DNA of 64,000 nt, from positions 372,001 to 436,000 of the forward strand of contig CBFHTK010000001.1 in assembly GCA_965658745.1 (NCBI GenBank), read 5' to 3'. Source of the DNA: JAHDFB01 sp965658745 (GTDB lineage Bacteria; Bacteroidota; Bacteroidia; Chitinophagales; Saprospiraceae). Of this stretch, positions 53,269 to 62,000 are shown piece by piece. Numbering within the stretch: position 1 is the first letter of the stretch; every line of letters starts with the position of its first letter. Both the position numbers and the translations under genes were made by a program. A model generated the notes under the pieces. That model made no database searches, was not told where the DNA came from, and saw only the letters and a program-made list of their open reading frames with translations.

Positions 53269-53306
53269 AAAAGGGTATGAAGTCTTCGAAACATCATACC
53301 CTTTTG
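53269..53306 (-). terminator. Terminator after the metalloprotease gene
   Basis: AAAAGGGTATGA and TCATACCCTTTT form a perfect 12-bp stem around a 13-base loop, 30 bases past the metalloprotease stop. A/T runs on both arms would allow use in either direction. Confidence 0.88.
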
Positions 53307-53335
53307 AGATTATACGAGTGCAAAATGGACTAGTC

Positions 53336-55690
53336 TTACTTTTCGTCCATGCGCTCAATCCGAGAAACCAAATCTTGGAAATGCATACTATTTAATGAAG
53401 TCCCATTGTAGTCAGTTTTTGATTCCAAAGTTCTCTTGATCTTCATCAACGCAGCTCGAGAAACGGCAGATATATCAGAATTCTTAATATTAGGATTCTT
53501 ACTTTTACCCATGCTGATCAGCTTTTCAACATAAGCTCTCTGAAGGTTTCGTCCGTAAACATCAGGTGAAGCATTTTCAACGTCAAAAATACCTGTTTGA
53601 ACATCTGAAAACATAGACTCAATTTTATAAGCCTCTGATCCGTTGATTGCTTCATTCTCGATCATTCTATTCAGTCGATCTGTGTACATTAGTATATTCA
53701 GCGTTCGATTCTGAATCCTACCGATATCTTCAATTGCAGCTTTGTCATCAGTTCTCGCAATAATCTCAGGATTAATCAACCACTTAGGTGTTTTGAATAG
53801 CTGTTGATTCAAAAATATCACTGCAGCTTTTTGCTTTTCTTTCTCGACGTGCGTATAAATAGGTTTATTCTCATCGTATGTCTGATAGAACTCGTAAACC
53901 CCTCCAACATTGGCTGTTACATGACCCATATAACGATTAAATTGTCCATACACTTGACCATACAGTTCTTCCAAATCATCAAAATCTTTACCTTCTTCAG
54001 CTGTCCACTCAATCAACTTCGGCATAATACGCTTTAAGTTTCTTATACCGTAGTCACTTGCCTTCATTGAGTTATCACCTAAATCTTCAGTTTGTGCGCT
54101 AGGATCTAGTGGTAGACCTCGCTGACGACCAAATCTGTAAACTGGATCGCCAGCTTTTTCAAGTATCATCTTGTTCAGAATTTGTTTGTCCTCTTCTTCT
54201 GAGTTGGTATCTTCAAATAATTGATAACCAAATTTTATAGACCATTTATCGTAAGGTCCGACTCCTGGCATTAAGCCAACATCACCATCTTCTGGCTGTG
54301 CAACATAATTAAACCTAGCGTAGTCCATTATCGAAGGTGCTGTTCCCATTTTCTTTGTAAAACTTGGGCTTCTCAAAGAGTCTACAGGATAAGCAACACT
54401 GGAACCCATATTGTGTGGCAATCCAAGTGTATGACCTACTTCATGAGCAGAAACAAAACGTATAAGCTGTCCCATTATTGCTTCTTCAAATTTAGTACCT
54501 CTCGCAGCGGGATTTATAGCGGCAGTCTGAATGAAATACCAATTCCTCAGTAAGTTCATCACATTGTGGTACCAGATGATATCACTTTCCAAGATTTCTC
54601 CAGTTCTAGGGTCATGTACATGAGGTCCCTGAGCATTTTGAATGTCTGTAGACACATAGCGAATAACTGAGTACCTTACGTCTTCAGGAGTCCAATCTGG
54701 ATCTTCCTCTCTACTAGGAGAATCTTTTGCTATAATCGCGTTTTTGAATCCCGCAGCTTCAAATGCCGGCTGCCAATCTTCAATACCAAGTTTGAGATAC
54801 TTCCTCCATGCTTGTGGTGTTGCTGGATCGATATAGTACACAATAGGTTTGATTGGTTCTACAAGTTCACCTCTGAAGTAAGCATCAGGATCTTTTGGCT
54901 CAAGTCTCCAGCGTGTGATNNNNNNNNNNNNNNNNNNNNNNNNNNNNNNNNNNNNNNNNNNNNNNNNNNNNNNNNNNNNNNNNNNNNNNNNNNNNNNNNN
55001 NNNNNNNNNNNNNNNNNCACCATTGTAAGTTAAAACATGTCTCACTTCCACATTTTCAGGAAAAGACTTCATGCTTTGTATAAACGATCTCTTCTTGTCG
55101 ACTCCTCTTGTACCAAATCTCTTCTCTTGAAAGTCATACATTGCACCAATCATAGGCACATCACTAGTAAAAAAAGTCTTTACATCAATTACATAGCTCG
55201 AAGTATCTGCACTTATTGCCTTAATGTCAAACACAGCAATTACCGGCTCAAAATTATTATTCTTAACTGACTGATATATTGGTAATTCTTCGCTTGCAAC
55301 ACTATTATATGATACTTCTCGCATTACCAACTGATTTCCCTTCTTTTGAAACCTTATGACTTGCTGGGGTCTTGACTTAGTACCTGCACCACCAAAATTT
55401 AGGCCTTTTACAAAACCAGAAATTCTACTTACCACCAAAATCTCACGTTCAAGTAAGCTGTCTCCAATCTCAAAATAGTAATTGTCCTCAACCACATGTG
55501 TGGAAATTAGTCCAGTGTCCGAAACAGCCTCACTGGTAATGACTTCACTGTAATCTTCTATACTTGATTTTTTCTTAGGTTTTTCAGTAGGTGTCTCCTT
55601 TTTCTTTTTGAAGTTAAATATTTGCGCCTCAGCAGCATTAAAACTGACAAAGCAAATCAATAAGATTAATATGTATTTATATCTGAACAC
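53336..55690 (-). CDS. Secreted zinc-dependent metalloprotease (DUF5117/DUF5118 type), interrupted by assembly gap
   Basis: 784 codons including 33 unknown ones. Signal peptide MFRYKYILILLICFVSFNAA; then a Lys-rich segment and the DUF5118/DUF5117 N-terminal region (LEREILVVSRISGFVKGLNF). The zinc site FVSAHEVGHTLGLPHNMGSS (residues about 410-430) has the HExxHxxGxxH pattern of metzincins. Downstream YNFVAQ-like (ARFNYVAQPEDGD) and MPGVGPYDKWSIKFGY segments are typical. Family members are about this length. The gap removes residues between VLTYNG and ITRWRLEPKD. The frame is kept across the 98 N, but true gap length is unknown. Substrate unknown. Confidence 0.88.
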   Translation of the reverse strand: MFRYKYILILLICFVSFNAAEAQIFNFKKKKETPTEKPKKKSSIEDYSEVITSEAVSDTGLISTHVVEDNYYFEIGDSLLEREILVVSRISGFVKGLNFGGAGTKSRPQQVIRFQKKGNQLVMREVSYNSVASEELPIYQSVKNNNFEPVIAVFDIKAISADTSSYVIDVKTFFTSDVPMIGAMYDFQEKRFGTRGVDKKRSFIQSMKSFPENVEVRHVLTYNGXXXXXXXXXXXXXXXXXXXXXXXXXXXXXXXXXITRWRLEPKDPDAYFRGELVEPIKPIVYYIDPATPQAWRKYLKLGIEDWQPAFEAAGFKNAIIAKDSPSREEDPDWTPEDVRYSVIRYVSTDIQNAQGPHVHDPRTGEILESDIIWYHNVMNLLRNWYFIQTAAINPAARGTKFEEAIMGQLIRFVSAHEVGHTLGLPHNMGSSVAYPVDSLRSPSFTKKMGTAPSIMDYARFNYVAQPEDGDVGLMPGVGPYDKWSIKFGYQLFEDTNSEEEDKQILNKMILEKAGDPVYRFGRQRGLPLDPSAQTEDLGDNSMKASDYGIRNLKRIMPKLIEWTAEEGKDFDDLEELYGQVYGQFNRYMGHVTANVGGVYEFYQTYDENKPIYTHVEKEKQKAAVIFLNQQLFKTPKWLINPEIIARTDDKAAIEDIGRIQNRTLNILMYTDRLNRMIENEAINGSEAYKIESMFSDVQTGIFDVENASPDVYGRNLQRAYVEKLISMGKSKNPNIKNSDISAVSRAALMKIKRTLESKTDYNGTSLNSMHFQDLVSRIERMDEK
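54920..55017. other. Assembly gap (98 N)
   Basis: A run of 98 undetermined bases inside the metalloprotease gene. The length keeps the reading frame but is probably an estimate from scaffolding. Confidence 0.99.
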
Positions 55691-55726
55691 TTTTGTTGAT
55701 TTTGATTTCTAAATAATGGGGTTGCT

Positions 55727-56890
55727 TTATACGTTACCTTTCAATATTTCCCTTGAGATTACTAGTTTCTGAATTTCAGAAGTACCTTCACCAATTGTGC
55801 ACAACTTGGAGTCACGGTAAAACTTCTCTACTGGAAAATCTTTAGTATAACCATATCCACCAAATACCTGTACGGCGTCTGTGGAGATTTCTACGCAAAT
55901 TTCCGAAGCATAGTACTTGGCTTGAGCTCCAAGTTTAGTAACATTCCCGCCAGTTGCTTTAGCATGAGCAGCTTGACGAGTCAACAACTCTGCAGCAGTA
56001 ATCTTCGTAGCCATATCTGCCAATTTGAAAGATATCGCTTGAAATCTTGCAATGGGTTTACCAAATTGCTCTCTTTCTTGTGCATACTTGACGCTAGCTT
56101 CATAAGCCCCTTTTGCAATACCCAGCGACAGTGCGGCTATACTGATTCTACCACCGTCCAAAATCTTCATAGCTTGAATGAAACCTTCTCCTTCCTTTCC
56201 TAAAACTTGATCCTTATGAACACGGCAATTATCAAAGACCATTTCACAAGTTTCGGAAGCTCTCATCCCAAGTTTATTTTCTTTCTTACCAGCTGAAAAT
56301 CCTGGCGTACCTCTTTCTATTACAAAAGCAGTAATACCGTGCGAATCCAATAATTCACCTGTTCGAGCTAGAACGACTGCAACTTCCCCAGATTTTCCAT
56401 GCGTAATCCAATTCTTCGTTCCATTGAGCACATAATGATCGCCGTCTTTGACAGCTACACACTTCATTCTCATGGCATCACTTCCCGTGTTTGCTTCGGT
56501 CAGTCCCCATGCTCCGATGTGCTCACCAGATGCTAATTTCGGTAAGTATTTTTGCTTTTGCTCTTCATTTCCGAAAGTTAAAATGTGGTTTGTACATAGA
56601 GAATTATGAGCTGCTAACGATAGTCCTATTGAACCACAAGTTTTTGCAATAGTTGAAACAATCGTAATGTATTCTTGATATCCTAGACCGGATCCGCCGT
56701 ATTCGTCTGGAACAAGCACACCCATAAATCCGAGTTCTCCCATCTTTGTGAATACTTCTCTTGGAAATTCCTGAGATTCATCCCATTCCATAAACTGAGG
56801 TCGTATATGTGTATCCGCAAATTGCTGTGCGGCATCTTCAATGAACTGCAGTTCCTCTGTAGATAGCTGCTGCTTATTAGCTTCTTGCAT
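55727..56890 (-). CDS. Acyl-CoA dehydrogenase
   Basis: 387 residues, FAD enzyme that oxidises acyl-CoA to enoyl-CoA. FAD-binding motifs GAWGLTEANTGSDAMRMK and VFGGYGYTKDFPVEKFYRD; the catalytic Glu lies in CTIGEGTSEIQKLVISRE near the C-terminus, the position typical of short/medium-chain and butyryl-CoA dehydrogenases. Chain length cannot be fixed by eye. No ETF or other beta-oxidation gene is adjacent. ATG at 56890. Confidence 0.94.
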   Translation of the reverse strand: MQEANKQQLSTEELQFIEDAAQQFADTHIRPQFMEWDESQEFPREVFTKMGELGFMGVLVPDEYGGSGLGYQEYITIVSTIAKTCGSIGLSLAAHNSLCTNHILTFGNEEQKQKYLPKLASGEHIGAWGLTEANTGSDAMRMKCVAVKDGDHYVLNGTKNWITHGKSGEVAVVLARTGELLDSHGITAFVIERGTPGFSAGKKENKLGMRASETCEMVFDNCRVHKDQVLGKEGEGFIQAMKILDGGRISIAALSLGIAKGAYEASVKYAQEREQFGKPIARFQAISFKLADMATKITAAELLTRQAAHAKATGGNVTKLGAQAKYYASEICVEISTDAVQVFGGYGYTKDFPVEKFYRDSKLCTIGEGTSEIQKLVISREILKGNV

Positions 56891-56977
56891 TTATTATTTG
56901 ATTAGGTTAAGACAGTAATTATACTAAATATTTATAGTTGTACTCAAAAATATAGACAAAAGGATTTCCCTTTAAGT

Positions 56978-58252
56978 TTAATAGTCGTAGTGATTTTTCC
57001 AAAGTTTCTGAAGTATCTTTAAAAATTTAGATTCGGTTGGGTTTTCTTGTGGTTTATAGAAGGTCGTTTTAGATGCTCCTTCGGGTAAATACTCCTGAAG
57101 GATATGATTATCATCATAATTATGCGCATACTGGTAGTCCTTACCATAATTCAGTTCTTTCATCAATTTTGTAGGTGCATTTCTCAAATGCAATGGAACG
57201 GGCTCATTCGGATTCTTCTTAACATACTCTAAAGCATTACCGATAGCTTCATATGCAGCGTTGCTTTTTGGTGAACATGCTAGATATATGGCACATTGAG
57301 ACATAATTATCCTTGCTTCTGGATGACCTATCTTGTGGCACGTATCCATTGTTGTATTTGCCATGAGCAAAGCATTTGGATTTGCTAAGCCAATATCTTC
57401 AGCTGCTAGAATAATCATTCTTCTGCAAATGAATTTAATATCCTCTCCTCCCTCGATCATCCTTGCAAGATAATAGACTGCAGCATTTGGATCACTTCCT
57501 CTGATACTTTTGATAAAAGCAGAGGTAATATCATAATGCATTTCTCCACCCTTGTCATAAAGTGATATATTCTCTTGAATGATGCTCTCAACCAGCTGAT
57601 TAGTAATTGTAATTGAGTGTTCGTTAACTGCTATTACTACGGTCTCAAAGCCATTAAGTAATTTACGAGCATCGCCCCCAGAATATCGTAATAAGGCGTC
57701 CGTTTCCTCCAACTTTATTTCTTTATCTTTTAAGTACGAATCTTCTTTGATTGCCTTATGAAGTAAGTCTTCCAACTGTTCTTTTTCAAGATGCTCAAGT
57801 GTGTAAAGTCTACAGCGACTCAGCAACGCAGGTATTACTTCAAATGAAGGATTCTCTGTTGTAGCACCTATCAGAATGATAGTTCCCTTTTCCACTGCCC
57901 CTAGCAGTGCGTCCTGCTGTGATTTAGAGAAGCGATGGATCTCATCGATGAAAAGTATTGGATTTGGTTTCGAAAAAAGTGTATTTGTGCTAGCCTTCTG
58001 GATTGCATCTCGAATATCTTTTACTCCGGCATTAATAGCGCTTAGTTCGATGAATGGTCTATCTTGACTCTTAGCAATTATACGTGCTAATGTGGTCTTG
58101 CCGACTCCGGGTGGACCCCAAAAGAGCATTGATCCCAGGTTTCCAGTTTCTATTGAATTCCGAATAACCGCCTTTTGCCCAACAATGTGTGTTTGACCTA
58201 GATAATCATCCAAAGTTTCGGGGCGCATACGTTCTGCAAGCGGTGTATACAT
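56978..58252 (-). CDS. rarA: Replication-associated recombination protein A (MgsA)
   Basis: 424 residues, clamp-loader-like AAA+ ATPase acting at stalled forks. Opens YTPLAERMRPETLDDYLGQ; Walker A GPPGVGKTTL (from 46), Walker B ILFIDEIHRFSKSQQDALL, sensor ATTENPSFEVIPALLSRC, and C-terminal MgsA tetramerisation region with HYDITSAFIKSIRGSDPNAA and the terminal YLPEGASKTTFYKP. Complete and standard length. Next gene upstream is the NUDIX hydrolase, 36 bases away on the same strand, probably one transcript. Confidence 0.95.
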   Translation of the reverse strand: MYTPLAERMRPETLDDYLGQTHIVGQKAVIRNSIETGNLGSMLFWGPPGVGKTTLARIIAKSQDRPFIELSAINAGVKDIRDAIQKASTNTLFSKPNPILFIDEIHRFSKSQQDALLGAVEKGTIILIGATTENPSFEVIPALLSRCRLYTLEHLEKEQLEDLLHKAIKEDSYLKDKEIKLEETDALLRYSGGDARKLLNGFETVVIAVNEHSITITNQLVESIIQENISLYDKGGEMHYDITSAFIKSIRGSDPNAAVYYLARMIEGGEDIKFICRRMIILAAEDIGLANPNALLMANTTMDTCHKIGHPEARIIMSQCAIYLACSPKSNAAYEAIGNALEYVKKNPNEPVPLHLRNAPTKLMKELNYGKDYQYAHNYDDNHILQEYLPEGASKTTFYKPQENPTESKFLKILQKLWKNHYDY

Positions 58253-58288
58253 AGGTGGGTTTGACTTTCGCCAAAAGTAGAAATAATT

Positions 58289-58939
58289 CTATGATTTCTT
58301 TACAGAAGCCTTTATCAAGTATGCTTCGAACACATCGACAATATTTCTATAGATGGGTTTTGCTTTCGCCAAAAAGTCCTTTACAGACATCCATTTTGCA
58401 ATTTCGATATCTTCATCTTTCTGCGGAACCAGCTTTTTGTCGCTACTTTCCATAATATACCAGTAAGATACTTTCAACTTTCTCTTATCAGCGCTACCAA
58501 AAGTATGATAAGTGGCGCCTAATTTACGTACGATTTCAACATTTTTAAGTCCGCATTCCTCCTTAACTTCTCTTATAGCAGTCTGTCTTTTACTTTCTCC
58601 AGGCTCCATTTTACCTTTTGGAAAATCCCAATGTTTGCGTCGAAAAATTGCCAATACTTCATCACGATTGTTGACAACGACTCCGCCACAAGCTTCAATA
58701 CAAATAAATAATTTCTTGAAGTCTTTGAAAAGTCGCTCCACATCATCGGCATATACAACTAGTCGATCGTATTTACCTTTCTCTAAATCTCGGATCGATT
58801 GCAGCAGGATAGCAGTATCGTTCTTGTATTCAACGGACGTTTGAGTCTTGTCTTGCAAGATTACGAAAGGCATGTCAGAAGTATTAACTAGCTGAAGCTG
58901 ACGTTCGTTAATGTAAATATTGTAAAATCCTTTGACCAC
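58289..58939 (-). CDS. NUDIX hydrolase
   Basis: 216 residues from GTG 58939. The NUDIX box GKMEPGESKRQTAIREVKEE with CGL fits GX5EX7REUXEEXGU exactly (Gly109, Glu115, Arg123, Glu124, Glu127, Glu128). About 85 residues precede the NUDIX fold (IEACGGVVVNNRDEVLAIFR) and are not recognised. The nucleotide-diphosphate substrate is unknown. Possibly co-transcribed with rarA, which would suit a house-cleaning role (inference). Confidence 0.9.
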   Translation of the reverse strand: MVKGFYNIYINERQLQLVNTSDMPFVILQDKTQTSVEYKNDTAILLQSIRDLEKGKYDRLVVYADDVERLFKDFKKLFICIEACGGVVVNNRDEVLAIFRRKHWDFPKGKMEPGESKRQTAIREVKEECGLKNVEIVRKLGATYHTFGSADKRKLKVSYWYIMESSDKKLVPQKDEDIEIAKWMSVKDFLAKAKPIYRNIVDVFEAYLIKASVKKS

Positions 58940-59008
58940 GTGTATTTAATTTATAATCTCTGTAAGTACTAAGTAGAGCGAGCGCTTAAGCATAAATGTT
59001 TCAAAGTA

Positions 59009-59016
59009 CAAATGTA
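59009..59016 (-). promoter_or_regulatory. Candidate -7 box for the NUDIX-rarA unit
   Basis: TACATTTG on the minus strand, 70 bases before GTG 58939, matches TAnnTTTG; no spaced TTTG was found. Confidence 0.3.
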
Positions 59017-59062
59017 CTGTTTCAATTTAATATTGTATGATCTATTGATTCTGATTTGAATC

Positions 59063-62000
59063 CTATCGAACTATAGTAACATCTCCATTGAGTTCTTGAA
59101 TAGTTCCGTCATTCAATTCGACAATCGCAAAATAAACATATACTCCTGGATTTAAAGGACGTCCTTTAAATTGACCATCCCAGCCGATATTTGGATTGCC
59201 CGCTTCAAAGTTTTCTTCAGCATACATCAGTTCGCCCCACCTATTATACACTGCAAGCTTCTGAATTACGGCGATATCAGGTGAAAACAAAGTGAAATTA
59301 TCATTTATACCGTCTCCATCTGGACTAAATATGTTAGGAACATAAATATCAACTGATTCTCTAACTTCGACCTCCACAGTTGTTGTAGTTACACAACCAT
59401 TGATATCAGTTACGGTGATTGTGTATAGAATATCTTCAAGTGGAGTAACTTGTACGTTCAAGCATGTACTACACGACAAATAAGTATCTGGATCCCAGAC
59501 TATTGAAGCGATTTCATCAGCTTCTACATTTATTATTATAAAGAGACTATCTGAGCCACCTTCTTCGATTAGTAATGTAGGAAGATCATTGATTGAAATA
59601 GCTTGAGCTGCGGAAATCTCTATCACAGTGTCTAAGCGACATCCATTCACATCGATTACTGTAAAATCATATATTCCCGGATCTAACTCATCGATAAATA
59701 TCTCGTCGATTTCTGTATTGTCAACAAAAACTGAATATGGTTCCGTTCCTCCTGAAATAGAACTCCATTGAATTTGGCCATCTCCTTCTTGAAAGCAAGT
59801 TTCGTCAGTTATTTCTAAATTATCAATAGACGGAGTCAACTGCAATTCCTCAACAAGCACTGTATCTATGGTTACACAGCCTGTCAAAGCATCCGTAACT
59901 TCCACTATATATGTTCCTGCACCAGATATTGTAACTGTCTCGGAGGACGCATTTCCAGTTATGATTCCATTACTAGTATTCCAGGTAATTGCTGCATCGA
60001 TGCTACTTGTAACTGCGGTCAGCACTGTATCAATTTGCTCGCAATATAATTCAATGTTATCATCTACGCTGACACTTGGGAAATTTTGAAGGTTGATTAC
60101 TTCTACCGTATCAATATTTAGGCATCCTGAGACTGTATCGATTACTTCGAGAGTATAAATCCCCTCATTTACAACCTCCAATATCGTTTCATTACTAACT
60201 AGTTCTCCTAGCTCATTTCTCCATAAAAACAGACTCGTTTCCAATGGAATTGTGTTCGTTGCATCTAAGATTACAGTAATTTGGTCACACGTTAACGTAT
60301 CCAATTCGCTAAGACTAATAATTGGAAATTCTTCGACTGACTCGATGAATATCGTATCTCTTCCTATGCAGCCTGTGATTGTGTCAGTAGCAGTCAGATA
60401 CACAAATCCAGTACTATCAATTAAATAAATGACTGCATCTGAAGGTTCTGCACTAGCATCTGTCGTCCATTGATAAATCACGTTATCTTCAGCATTGTAA
60501 CTTAATTCTACACTTTCCACTACACAATTGAGTATGGTGCTTGGGTCAGCCAAAATCATAGCGTCTGGTTCTTCAATATCTAGACCGACAAAGACCTCGT
60601 CACCAGCTGATAAGCACCCCGTATCAATATCAAATACAAAGAAATAATAAAGTCCAGAGAGATCAACAAGCGCTGTACTATCTTGGCTAATGGTGTCTCC
60701 TGCCTCATTCAGCCAAAAGAACTCTACGTTTGTTGCAGTTGACATATTCATCCCTGTCAATACAACTTCTTCATTGTCGCAAGTTAGAAGTTGATCATCT
60801 CCAGCATTTGCAACCGGCACAACTCCATTTGCTGTAACAAAAAGAGAATCAATTAAACTACAACCATCTGAATACTCTGCAGAAAAATAATACCATCCTT
60901 CTGAATTGGCTGTAGCCAAAGAATCTGAACTAATTACCCCTGTAGGTCCTTCCCAACTATACTGTCCAGTTTCAGAGCTAACTCCAATCAGCATTGCCTC
61001 AGGATTATCACAGTCAATAATTTCATCGTTACCTGCTTCAATTGTCTGTAAACACTCCGAACAAGTATTTGGTGCTTGTAATAATATTGAGATCGGGCAA
61101 AGAGTGTTGTCGCAATCTAAGATTGTAAGATCAATTGATCCATCTACAATTGGAAATGGTCCTAAATTGACGACCTGATCATAAGGATAGGTATCGATTT
61201 CACCCTCTATGATCCAGCAATCGCCGACATTCAATCCACCTACCGTAAACTCTGCGAAAAACTCATCGTCCTCATCAATATTATTTGTTCCACTGTTATC
61301 ACAAGTTATTATTGGTTGATTAATCTCAATCAAGCAGCTATCTGAGCATGGAGAAAGGATTTCGGTATCAAACATTAGCTGACAAAATGAGCTTGTGGCA
61401 TCAATAGCATTGTAGACATGATTTACATTGTCGGCTGGTAGAGTAGTAAAAACTGTATCTGAGTATAAATAATCACCAAAGAACCCACCATCGAGATTTA
61501 TTTGATAGATGCTATCTGGACTACCTTCAATTGCCTGAATCATCCACGCAATGCTGTAGAAGTCATCTGTCGGATCAAATGCAGTTCCATTATCCATGCA
61601 CTCGATAGACCAATACTCAAGTTTTAAACTACAGTCCGATGAACAAGGCAAGAAAGGACCAATCATGATTGAATCAATGCAAGCTAGTGAATCTAGTGCT
61701 TGAACATATAACCAGTGTTCCAATCCATCTGCTGGCTGCTCAATCTCGATCGAATTCACGTTTTGCTGTATCCCATTTTGATTATCTACAATAACAATGA
61801 CTTGATCGCTTCCCCCATTCACGACATCTACTTCAACAGTGATTGTTATTATATCGTCACTAGGATCATCCTCAGTTCCAGCATCTGAACACACCTCCAT
61901 CACATTAAGTATACTGATATCACATGAATATGAACATGGTAGCAAAGGAAGTACGTCAAGAGCTAATAGGCATTGGTTGTCATCGCTGTCTATAAGTATA